Below, one piece after another: positions 1 to 8,552 of a stretch of 64,000 bases of DNA. Origin of the DNA: Paucibacter aquatile. Lineage in GTDB: Bacteria; Pseudomonadota; Gammaproteobacteria; Burkholderiales; Burkholderiaceae_C. The notes below the pieces were generated by a model. That model was not told the origin of the DNA. It did not search any database and worked only from the letters and a program-made list of their open reading frames with translations. A program made the translations under genes and the position numbers. The DNA is taken from the NCBI RefSeq assembly GCF_002885975.1, contig NZ_POSP01000003.1:2232001-2296000 (forward strand), read 5' to 3'. The stretch's first letter is position 1; each line of letters begins with the position of its first letter.

Positions 1-1
1 C

Positions 2-949
2 AATGCCTACCTTGAAAGTTCAGACGCCACAAAACTCCTGGAGGGAAAGGTGGTTGAGTTTGCCCTTGAGAGAAAGGCGAAAGAAGTTTTCCAGCAGTTC
101 TTGATCACCAGATTTCTCCCGTCATTTGCTGCAGTAGCGCTGATGCTCGGCTACTTGGGGTGGGATGTAAAGGGAAGTATCGCCAAGACGGCAGATGATT
201 TGAAATTGCAAACCACTGCGCTAGCCAACACGCAGCAGAATCTCCATCAGAAGCACCTAGAGATTCAGGACAGAAGCAAGCAGCTTGATGACATTTCAGC
301 GCGCGCAGAAAAGATGCGCAGCGAAACTGAGGTGCGGCTCGAAAGTCTCACCGTGAAAACGGAGAGCCAGATGCTAGCGGCTTCCGACAAGCTTCTCAAT
401 TATGCAGTTAAGTCGACGGATAGGCTTGCTCGTGCGGATGGAGCAATCAAAGCTGCGGATGTTGCTGCATCCGCCGCCGAGTCTCGAGTCGAATCGCTTA
501 GGCAGAAAACTGTAGAGCAGACAAATAGGGCCAACGACTTGGAAGCAAAACTACAACTCCAAGCGACCCTGGTGAATCTCTCCGTACTTGAGGTGGTTTC
601 ACTTAATGATCGGACGGCTTCTAATATTATTGAGCTTCCGCATCTAGGTCGCCCCCCAAGCAAACTAGCTTTCACTGCGACAACCGTTACAAAATCAAAA
701 GGCGGATCTCCGTACGTAGATCTTCTCGTGCATCTTGATGGGGTAGACCTCCCTCTAGTACGGATTGAGGCAACCCCAAATGGACTTTGGCGGAGGTGGC
801 GCCGTCTCGATCCGTCAGCATCCAACTACGAGTATCGGGTAGAGCACATCTACTACGATGAAAATGCAAATGACTTCGTGTCCGTCCAAGTTAGAGCAAC
901 AAAAGATTTTGCAGAGTCACTCATGAAATCTGGCATTACGCCTCGATAA
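2..949 (+). CDS. Coiled-coil membrane-anchored protein of unknown function (5' end outside window)
   Basis: The frame is open from base 2, so the gene probably begins before the window; a GTG at 50 is the first start codon inside. The visible protein has one hydrophobic segment at about residues 20-40 (LPSFAAVALMLGYLGW). A long Lys/Gln/Glu-rich helical stretch, probably coiled coil, follows to about residue 180. A compact C-terminal domain of roughly 110 residues, rich in beta-forming residues, ends the protein. This suggests a single-pass anchor with a stalk and a globular head. GC content and codon use are clearly lower than in the genes after 1960, which fits acquired cargo. I do not recognise the family and infer no function. 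Confidence 0.6.
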   Translation, partial: NAYLESSDATKLLEGKVVEFALERKAKEVFQQFLITRFLPSFAAVALMLGYLGWDVKGSIAKTADDLKLQTTALANTQQNLHQKHLEIQDRSKQLDDISARAEKMRSETEVRLESLTVKTESQMLAASDKLLNYAVKSTDRLARADGAIKAADVAASAAESRVESLRQKTVEQTNRANDLEAKLQLQATLVNLSVLEVVSLNDRTASNIIELPHLGRPPSKLAFTATTVTKSKGGSPYVDLLVHLDGVDLPLVRIEATPNGLWRRWRRLDPSASNYEYRVEHIYYDENANDFVSVQVRATKDFAESLMKSGITPR

Positions 950-1109
950 CAAGTTAAAATTCTGCCTGTTAATAAAATCCCTACCAAGTGGTCGGTCATA
1001 AAAATACACGCGCCCGCATGAATACAGGGCATGCGAGCATTTTATGAGTGGATGCCGCAAGATTTCAACCCCATCCATAGTAGTTGCCCGCAAACTAAAC
1101 GAGGTTCGG
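950..1109. other. AT-rich intergenic stretch, no gene seen
   Basis: No coding frame of convincing length is visible. The only structure seen is a short inverted repeat, CGCATG/CATGCG, around 1013-1036. It belongs to the low-GC accessory segment. Confidence 0.4.
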
Positions 1110-1208
1110 ATGGACCCAAAGCCGGAGAGTATGTGCAGCGACCACGACCTGTTCCGCAATGAAGTGCTCAAATTCCGGAAGGTGTGCACTCGCCGACATT
1201 GCGGCTGA
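1110..1208 (+). pseudogene. Possible IS5-type transposase N-terminal remnant
   Basis: An ATG at 1110 opens a 32-codon frame reading MDPKPES...DHDLFRNEVLKFR before a stop at 1206. The DLFRxxL pattern a few residues after a Lys/Pro-rich start resembles the N-terminus of IS5-group transposases as I remember them. The rest of a transposase is absent, and the downstream sequence reads in another frame as an unrelated small protein. This could be a remnant cut at its junction with other DNA, or a chance resemblance. Confidence 0.3.
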
Positions 1209-1479
1209 GTTGAATCGGTTCCTCGATCCTGAAAGGCTGGAGGAGGCCGACGGGTTTGACGAAGTTCCGGGCTTCATCGCAGATCATTGCGACAGTGAAC
1301 GCTTCGTACTGCAAGGCGTTCCGTTGGATTTGCCGCTGGACGCTCCTTCGCCCGAATGGCACAACTACTTCTACTTCCGTTGTGCTGCATCCGATGTTGA
1401 TACGCTTCCTCCCAGTCTTCCAGATCTGCCTCGCGACGCAGCGATCGGGCAGAAAGGCTATTGGACCGTCAATGAATGA
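1159..1479 (+). CDS. Small acidic hypothetical protein
   Basis: A 106-residue frame (ATG at 1159) that is acidic and rich in Asp, Pro and aromatics, for example SPEWHNYFYFRCAAS in the second half. The first ten residues overlap the possible transposase remnant in another frame, so the true start may be a later codon near 1189. No family is recognised. A possible attC-type site begins about 50 bp after its stop, which would make it an integron-cassette-like gene. It lies in the accessory DNA next to glmS. Confidence 0.4.
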   Translation: MKCSNSGRCALADIAAELNRFLDPERLEEADGFDEVPGFIADHCDSERFVLQGVPLDLPLDAPSPEWHNYFYFRCAASDVDTLPPSLPDLPRDAAIGQKGYWTVNE

Positions 1480-1527
1480 TTGTCCCAGAGGCTTCGTCAA
1501 GCTACCGAGTTGTGGTGCGACCCAGAC

Positions 1528-1584
1528 CTTTAACTGGCCATTGCAGCGGACGGCTGCGCCGCCCGCTGACCTCGCACGTTGAAC
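1528..1584 (+). repeat. Possible attC-like recombination site
   Basis: GTTGAAC at 1578-1584 fits the integron core-site consensus GTTRRRY. CTTTAAC at 1528-1534 is one base off the inverse core RYYYAAC. Between them CAGCGGAC and GCCCGCTG nearly pair around a short GGC/GCC hairpin, as expected of a folded attC. No integrase and no second convincing site are visible. Confidence 0.33.
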
Positions 1585-1811
1585 GACCGCTTGCGGGCGT
1601 CGAGTTCGGCAAGGCTTAGGACCGCAACCGCTGCGGTGCGTTCCATCGCGGTGGATCTGGAACTTCTGCTTTGGGCACATTGCCGCCACGCGGGCTCCGG
1701 CCGCGACCGTCAGCAACCGCTGCGGCGTGGCCTTTCATAGTGGCTCCAAGGACCCTAAAGAGTAGTTTTTTCCGAGCCTGATCCGGGTCAAATCGGCCAC
1801 AAATTTCGCTT
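1585..1811. other. Non-coding accessory DNA, no gene seen
   Basis: No plausible coding frame. The sequence lies between the possible attC site and the repeat cluster of the putative transposon end; I see only short imperfect GC-rich repeats such as CAACCGCTGCGG, present twice (around 1626 and 1715). Confidence 0.4.
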
Positions 1812-1951
1812 CGACGGACTTAATTTGGATCGACGTTTCTCGAGCCTCTGATTGCAGGACTTCCGACGGACTTTCCAGCTCGACGCCAATGTAGACAGAT
1901 CAACGACTTACGAGCGTCGATCTCGACGGACTTTGTTTGTTGGAGTCAACA
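1812..1951. mobile_element. Putative Tn7-like transposon end beside glmS
   Basis: Three direct copies of CGACGGACTT lie at 1812-1821, 1864-1873 and 1924-1933, spaced 52 and 60 bp apart. On the minus strand they read AAGTCCGTCG. The stretch ends with ...GTCAACA at 1945-1951, so read from the glmS side the element starts TGTTGACTCC. Tn7-like elements have TGT/ACA termini, several roughly 20-bp TnsB-binding repeats at each end, and insert just after glmS. The end here lies 11 bp from the glmS stop. Transposition genes and the other end are not in the window, so the assignment is inference. Confidence 0.55.
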
Positions 1952-1962
1952 ATACCTAACGT

Positions 1963-3834
<1,872 letters not shown>

Positions 3835-3949
3835 GACTCTGGTCTCCTGAAGATGTTGCGGCGCTCCGTCGCTGAGGACCTGAGCACGCTGCATGAGGTT
3901 GCAATGGAGCGCATCGTAGGCACAGGCATGAAATCATTGCTTTCAATTT

Positions 3950-3964
3950 TTCAATCAGATTGAA
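3950..3964. promoter_or_regulatory. Palindrome TTCAATC-A-GATTGAA, candidate operator
   Basis: Perfect 7+1+7 inverted repeat in the AT-rich region between divergent glmS and the Lrp-family gene. It lies 18 bp before a second perfect palindrome. Position and symmetry suggest a regulator-binding site, possibly for the adjacent Lrp/AsnC protein. Confidence 0.4.
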
Positions 3965-3981
3965 ATAATCAATCACCCATC

Positions 3982-3998
3982 ATGTTGTGCGACAACAT
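3982..3998. promoter_or_regulatory. Palindrome ATGTTGT-GCG-ACAACAT, candidate Lrp/AsnC operator
   Basis: Perfect 7+3+7 inverted repeat ending 20 bp before the Lrp-family start codon. AsnC/Lrp regulators often bind such symmetric sites over their own promoters, so autoregulation is a reasonable inference. Confidence 0.45.
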
Positions 3999-4018
3999 AT
4001 TTCACGGAATGAATTGAA

Positions 4019-4507
4019 ATGAACGATTCGATCGAGACGCTGAGCCTGGATGCCACCGATTTGCGCATCCTGGAACTGCTGCAACAAGACGCCTCGCTGT
4101 CCAACCAGGACCTGGCGCAGCAAGCCCATGTCTCGCCAGCCACCTGCCTGCGCCGGGTCAAGCGCCTGCTGGACAGCGGCATCATCGAGCGCCGCGTCGC
4201 CCTGCTCTCGGCCGAGAAGCTGGGCGCCGGCCTGAGCGCCATCGTCGAGATCACGCTGGACCGCCAGGGCGCCGAGCACCTGCAGGCCTTTGAAGCCCGT
4301 GTGCTGGGTGAAGCGGCGGTGCAGCAGTGCTATCAGGTCTCGCCGGGGCCGGACTTTGTGCTGATCCTGCAGGTGCCCGATATGGCGGCCTACCAGGCCC
4401 TGGTGCTGCGCCTGTTCACGCAGGATGCCAATGTGCGCAACGTCAAGGCCTTTTTCAGCGTGCGGCGCGGCAAATTCGAGCCACGCATTGCCCTGCCCAA
4501 GCTCTGA
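4019..4507 (+). CDS. Lrp/AsnC family transcriptional regulator
   Basis: A 162-residue protein with an N-terminal AsnC-type helix-turn-helix (DATDLRILELLQQDASLSNQ, then LAQQAHVSPATCLRRVKRL). A linker and a C-terminal RAM/AsnC effector-binding domain follow, from about residue 70 (SAIVEITLDRQG, VSPGPDFVLILQVPDM). Members form dimers and octamers and sense amino acids or related small molecules. The ligand cannot be read from the sequence. It is divergent from glmS across a 184-bp region holding two perfect palindromes. A bidirectional-looking hairpin follows the stop. Confidence 0.93.
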   Translation: MNDSIETLSLDATDLRILELLQQDASLSNQDLAQQAHVSPATCLRRVKRLLDSGIIERRVALLSAEKLGAGLSAIVEITLDRQGAEHLQAFEARVLGEAAVQQCYQVSPGPDFVLILQVPDMAAYQALVLRLFTQDANVRNVKAFFSVRRGKFEPRIALPKL

Positions 4508-4545
4508 AGCCCGTCACCTCACCAAAGCCAGGCGCCCAGAAAAAA

Positions 4546-4563
4546 GGCGACCCGAAGGTCGCC
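4546..4563. terminator. Bidirectional hairpin terminator
   Basis: GGCGACC-CGAA-GGTCGCC with A5 on the left and T3 on the right, between the convergent Lrp-family gene and the first PEP-CTERM protease. It can serve both. Confidence 0.75.
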
Positions 4564-4590
4564 TTTCCTGTCGCCTGTGTCGTGCAGTGA

Positions 4591-5619
4591 TCAGGCCTTG
4601 CGGCGGCGCACGCTGGCGCCCACGGCCAGCAGGCCCAGGGCCATCAAGGCATAGGTCTGCGGCTCGGGCACGGCCGTGATGGAACCGATCCATTCGGCAT
4701 GCGAGAACACGGCCGTGGACGCAGCCAGGTCGCCGAAGCTGGAGTTGGTGCCAGCCAGGGCATCACAGTCTTCCACGCCGAGCGCAGCATTGCAGGCACC
4801 CCAGCCCCAGGAATGCACGCCAGCCAGCAGCCAGCGGTTGTTGTCGGCATCCCAGACGAAATCGCCGCCGCCGGAGTCACCGCCGGAGATTTGAGCCTCC
4901 AGGCCTGCACCCAAACCGGTGCTGCTGGTCCAGCCCGTACCCCAGGCGGCACCCAGGCGCGCGATGGCGTTCTTGGCGTTGCTGCCGTTGTCAAAGTCGC
5001 TGATGTACTCGACACCGAATGCACCCTGATCTGCCACGTCGATGGTGTTGTAGCCGTAGTGCGCCTTGCCCCAGTCGAAGCCGCCGCTGTTACCGGTGGC
5101 ACCGGTACCGGTCAGGCCATAGCCTGCCAGCAGGAAGTCTTTCTTCAGATCGTTGCTGGTGCTCAGGGCGAAGCCGTTGATGTCGGTGACGGCCTGGTCC
5201 AGCTTGACGATGGCGATGTCAGCGCCGGTGCCCAGGGCACCAGTCCAACCGCTGTGCACCCAAGCCTGGACCACATTGCGAGTCACGGCGCCTTGCTTGA
5301 AGTCCACCGTCATCGAGTTGAAGTTGTCGGCGCAGTGTGCAGCGGTCAACACATACTGGCCGCCAGCCAGCAGGGATCCCGAGCAGATCCAGCCGCCTTG
5401 GTCATTGGAATAGAGCAAGCGGGCCACGCCATCGAGCGCACCGCTGTCAGCGCCGGGTTGCAGGACCCAGGAAGCCGGGTTGCCGGTGGAGACCACCAGA
5501 GCCTCTTTGCCGACGAAGTAATCGCTGGCAGAGGTTTGCGCCATGGCCGATGCGCTGGCCGTCAAGGCCACAGCGGCGGCGATCAGGCCGCGCTGCAGGC
5601 GTGTGGAGGGGTGGTTCAT
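4591..5619 (-). CDS. Secreted trypsin-like serine protease with PEP-CTERM anchor
   Basis: The start at 5619 is supported by GAGGAGAA just upstream and a signal peptide (GLIAAAVALTASASAMAQ). The S1 chymotrypsin-fold domain shows the triad: His in LTAAHCAD, Asp in GADIAIVKLD and Ser in GGDSGGGDF. The C-terminus reads VPEPQTYALMALGLLAVGA followed by RRRKA, a classic PEP-CTERM signal that exosortase/EpsH systems process during export to the surface or matrix. About 342 residues. The next gene upstream is a paralogue with the same layout. No exosortase lies in the window. The substrate is unknown. Confidence 0.9.
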   Translation of the reverse strand: MNHPSTRLQRGLIAAAVALTASASAMAQTSASDYFVGKEALVVSTGNPASWVLQPGADSGALDGVARLLYSNDQGGWICSGSLLAGGQYVLTAAHCADNFNSMTVDFKQGAVTRNVVQAWVHSGWTGALGTGADIAIVKLDQAVTDINGFALSTSNDLKKDFLLAGYGLTGTGATGNSGGFDWGKAHYGYNTIDVADQGAFGVEYISDFDNGSNAKNAIARLGAAWGTGWTSSTGLGAGLEAQISGGDSGGGDFVWDADNNRWLLAGVHSWGWGACNAALGVEDCDALAGTNSSFGDLAASTAVFSHAEWIGSITAVPEPQTYALMALGLLAVGASVRRRKA

Positions 5620-5846
5620 AAAAAAGTTCTCCTCGAAGACTGTGTCTTTGTGTTGATGCGCGGAAGGGTGAGCACAGGCCATGAGCCCTCGTCGCCCAAG
5701 GCCCGCACCTCGCCTCCTGTTCGGAAGCGCGAGCCCGTGTGACCGCGCCGTGAATATGCCATGAGCCCAAGGCGCCATGCCCCCCGGATCACGGGCCGGG
5801 ACAAACCCGGATTGCCCTCTGCGCCTCCATGACAAGCGCATGAAAA

Positions 5847-5866
5847 AAGCGACCCGAAGGTCGCTT
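5847..5866. terminator. Hairpin terminator between protease paralogues
   Basis: AAGCGACC-CGAA-GGTCGCTT, flanked by an A-run on one side and T-rich sequence on the other. The stem core GCGACC-CGAA-GGTCGC is the same as in the hairpin after the other protease gene, which supports a tandem duplication that included the terminator. Confidence 0.75.
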
Positions 5867-5917
5867 GTTTGAGGCCCGAAACCCAGGCCGCGGCCCGGGC
5901 TTCGAGGCGGCCCATGC

Positions 5918-7087
5918 TCAAGCCTTGCGACGGCGTGCAGCGGCGCCCACAGCCAGCAGGCCCAGAGCCATCAGCGCGTAGGTTTGCGGCTCGGGCACGG
6001 CGGTGACCGAAGCAATCCATTGGCCATGCGAGAACACCGCAGTGGAACCGGACAGATCGCCATAGCTGGCGCTGTTGTTCATGGCGTTGTCGCAACCGCT
6101 CAGACCCAGGAAGTCGCAGGCACCAAAACCATTCGTGGCATTGCCTTGCCAGCCCCAGGAATGCACGCCGGACAGCACCCACTCGGAGCCGTTCCAGACA
6201 AAGTCGCCGCCACCCGAATCGCCACCGGCGATCAGGCCTTCAACGCCGCCTTGGCCCAGATCGCTGCTGAACTGGTTGCCGGTGGCGTCGGCGATGCGTT
6301 GCAGGGTGTTGTTGGCTGCGGTGCCACGATCGAAATCGACCATATAGGTCACGCCATGGCGGTAGTAGTCGGGGTTGTAGCCCCAGCCCGCGCCCAGGGT
6401 GTCACCCACGGCCTTGTTGAAGGTCTTGCTGTCGACGTCAAAGGTGTTGAAGGCGTAGTGGCCGTATGCGCCATCGTTCCAGTTGGTGCCGGAGTTGACG
6501 TTGGCGTTCTGGGTCGTGCCGTAGCCGGCCATGATGTGGGTCTTGCCGACATCGTTGGTGGTGCTCAGCTTGTAGCCATGGATGGTGGTCACGGCCGCAT
6601 CCAGCTTCAGGATGGCGATGTCCGAGCCGTTGTCGGCCGAGTTGTTGAAGCCCTGCCAGGCCGGGTGCAGGATGGCGTCGCCGACGGCGACGTTGCGGGT
6701 CACGGTGGCCGTGCCATTGAACCAGCCGAACTGCACCTTCATCGAGGTGAAGTCATCGGCGCAATGCGCCGCGGTCAGCACATACTGGCCACCGGCCAGC
6801 AGCGAGCCGGAGCAGCCATAGCTGCCGCCGCCGCTGGTGGTGAAGCTCAGACGGGCCACGCCGTCCAGCAGGCCGGCCACGCCGGCAATGCTCTGGCCGG
6901 GGGCGAAGCGCCAGTTCGAGGGCGAGCTGGTGTTGCCGGTCAGCGGGTCCAGATTGCCCAGGCCGCCCACGCTGCTGGGCAGGCTCTGGTTCGGCGCCTG
7001 CTGATTGCCCAGTGCCTGTGCGCCGCCGGCCATGGCCAACAAGGCGGCCGCCGCGATCCAGTGAAGAGTTGCTTTGTTCTTTGCCAC
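5918..7087 (-). CDS. Secreted trypsin-like serine protease with PEP-CTERM anchor (paralogue)
   Basis: A GTG start at 7087 is preferred: AGAGGGA precedes it and it opens MAKNKATLHWIAAAALLAMA, a clean signal peptide; the open frame continues upstream without a better site. The S1 protease triad is present (His in LTAAHCADD, Asp in GSDIAILKLD, Ser in GGDSGGGDF). The C-terminus is VPEPQTYALMALGLLAVGA with an arginine-rich end, identical in type to the neighbour. About 389 residues, some 45 longer than the neighbour owing to loops in the mature domain. Own promoter likely, since a terminator separates the two genes. Confidence 0.9.
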   Translation of the reverse strand: MAKNKATLHWIAAAALLAMAGGAQALGNQQAPNQSLPSSVGGLGNLDPLTGNTSSPSNWRFAPGQSIAGVAGLLDGVARLSFTTSGGGSYGCSGSLLAGGQYVLTAAHCADDFTSMKVQFGWFNGTATVTRNVAVGDAILHPAWQGFNNSADNGSDIAILKLDAAVTTIHGYKLSTTNDVGKTHIMAGYGTTQNANVNSGTNWNDGAYGHYAFNTFDVDSKTFNKAVGDTLGAGWGYNPDYYRHGVTYMVDFDRGTAANNTLQRIADATGNQFSSDLGQGGVEGLIAGGDSGGGDFVWNGSEWVLSGVHSWGWQGNATNGFGACDFLGLSGCDNAMNNSASYGDLSGSTAVFSHGQWIASVTAVPEPQTYALMALGLLAVGAAARRRKA

Positions 7088-7332
7088 GCTGAGTCCCTCT
7101 CGATGCTGTGCTTCTGTCTTGCGACGATCTGTCCACCCTGTTTGTGCTCTTCGGCTTCTGGCCGCGGCGGGTGGATGGTTTCGGGTTGGTTTCAAACAAA
7201 CCCAGGTCGTGAATATGGCACGGCTTCCCAGCCCTTCACCCCCTTCAGCCGGGGCAGGAATTTCCACTAAGGGAAACCACCAGGAAGCGCGCCGCCGCCC
7301 TGCGAAGCGCACAAAGAGCAGCCGCGCAGGCC

Positions 7333-8514
7333 TCAGCTTTTCAGGATCAGCAAGCCTTTGAGGTACTCGCCCTCGGGGAAGCAGATGGTCTGCGGATGGT
7401 CGGGCGTCGCGCCGACGCGATCGAGGATGAAGCCATCGGCCTCGGCATCCAGGCCCGCACCGGCCACGATCTTGTGGAAGAGATCCGGGCTGATGCCACC
7501 CGAGCAGGAGAAGGTGAAGAGCACGCCACCCGGCTTGAGCAGGCGCAGACCGAGGCGGTTGATGTCCTTGTAGGCGCGGGCGGCGCGCTCGGCGTGGGCA
7601 GCCGTGGGCGCGAACTTGGGCGGGTCCAGCACGATGGCGTCAAACTGCCGGCCTTCTTTCAGAAAACCGCGCAAGGTGGCGTTGACATCGGCATCCAGCG
7701 CCCGGTGCAGCTCAGGCGCAAAGCCGTTCAGCGCCACATGGGCCGTGGCGCGGGCCAGGGCCGGCGCCGAGGAGTCCACGCTGACCACCTCCTGCGCCCC
7801 GCCCGCCAGCGCCGCCACCGAAAAGCCGCCGGTGTAGCTGTAGCAGTTCAGCACAGACTGGCAGCCGTACTGGCGCACGGTGTCGGCGAACTTCTTGCGG
7901 TTGTCGCGCTGGTCCAGGTAGTAGCCGGTCTTGTGGCCCTCGGCCACGTCCAGACTCAGGCGCCACTGGTGTTCGCTGATCGTCACTTCCGTGGCGCCCT
8001 CGCCACGCAGCCAGCCGGTCACCTGGGGCAAGCCCTCCAACTCGCGCACCTGCGCATCCGATCGCTCGAACAGGCGGCTCAGGCCGGTGGCGGCCAAGAG
8101 GTGGTCGGCGATGACCGCCTTCCAGCGCTCGGCGCCGCTGGACAGGAACTGGGCCACCAGAGTGTCGCCATAGCGGTCGACGATCAGGCCCGGCAGGCCA
8201 TCGGCCTCGCCGTGAACCAGGCGCAGCGCATCCGAGGCAATCGGCAGGCGTGTGCGCACCGCCAGGGCACGGTCCAGACGCTGGCGGAAGAAGGCAGCGT
8301 CAATGCGCTGGCCTTCGTCAAAGCTCCAGGCACGCAGGCGAATCTGAGATTGCGGGCTGAACGCCGCCCAGCACAGGAAGGCGCCCTCGGCCGACTCGAC
8401 CCGCACGGTCTCGCCCGCATCGGCGCTGCCGCGTGCGATCGAACTCTCAAACACCCAAGGGTGACGGCGCTGCAGCGAGCGCTCCTTGCCGGCACGGATG
8501 ACGATTTTCTTCAT
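7333..8514 (-). CDS. rlmI: 23S rRNA m5C1962 methyltransferase RlmI-like
   Basis: SAM-dependent cytosine-5 RNA methyltransferase of the RlmI/YccW family, cytoplasmic, acting on 23S rRNA. The start at 8514 gives MKKIVIRAGKERSLQRRHPWV with an N-terminal PUA-like domain. The Rossmann domain contains LNCYSYTGGFSVAALAGGA (SAM motif), VVSVDSS, the catalytic-region motif FDAIVLDPPKFA and a late FTFSCSG. About 393 residues, as expected. The open frame runs well upstream but that part has no family features. It follows the outer-membrane protein gene by 38 bp on the same strand and may be cotranscribed. Confidence 0.9.
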   Translation of the reverse strand: MKKIVIRAGKERSLQRRHPWVFESSIARGSADAGETVRVESAEGAFLCWAAFSPQSQIRLRAWSFDEGQRIDAAFFRQRLDRALAVRTRLPIASDALRLVHGEADGLPGLIVDRYGDTLVAQFLSSGAERWKAVIADHLLAATGLSRLFERSDAQVRELEGLPQVTGWLRGEGATEVTISEHQWRLSLDVAEGHKTGYYLDQRDNRKKFADTVRQYGCQSVLNCYSYTGGFSVAALAGGAQEVVSVDSSAPALARATAHVALNGFAPELHRALDADVNATLRGFLKEGRQFDAIVLDPPKFAPTAAHAERAARAYKDINRLGLRLLKPGGVLFTFSCSGGISPDLFHKIVAGAGLDAEADGFILDRVGATPDHPQTICFPEGEYLKGLLILKS

Positions 8515-8552
8515 CGCTTCGCTTTCTTCTTTGGAAGTGTGGATGCCGCGGC

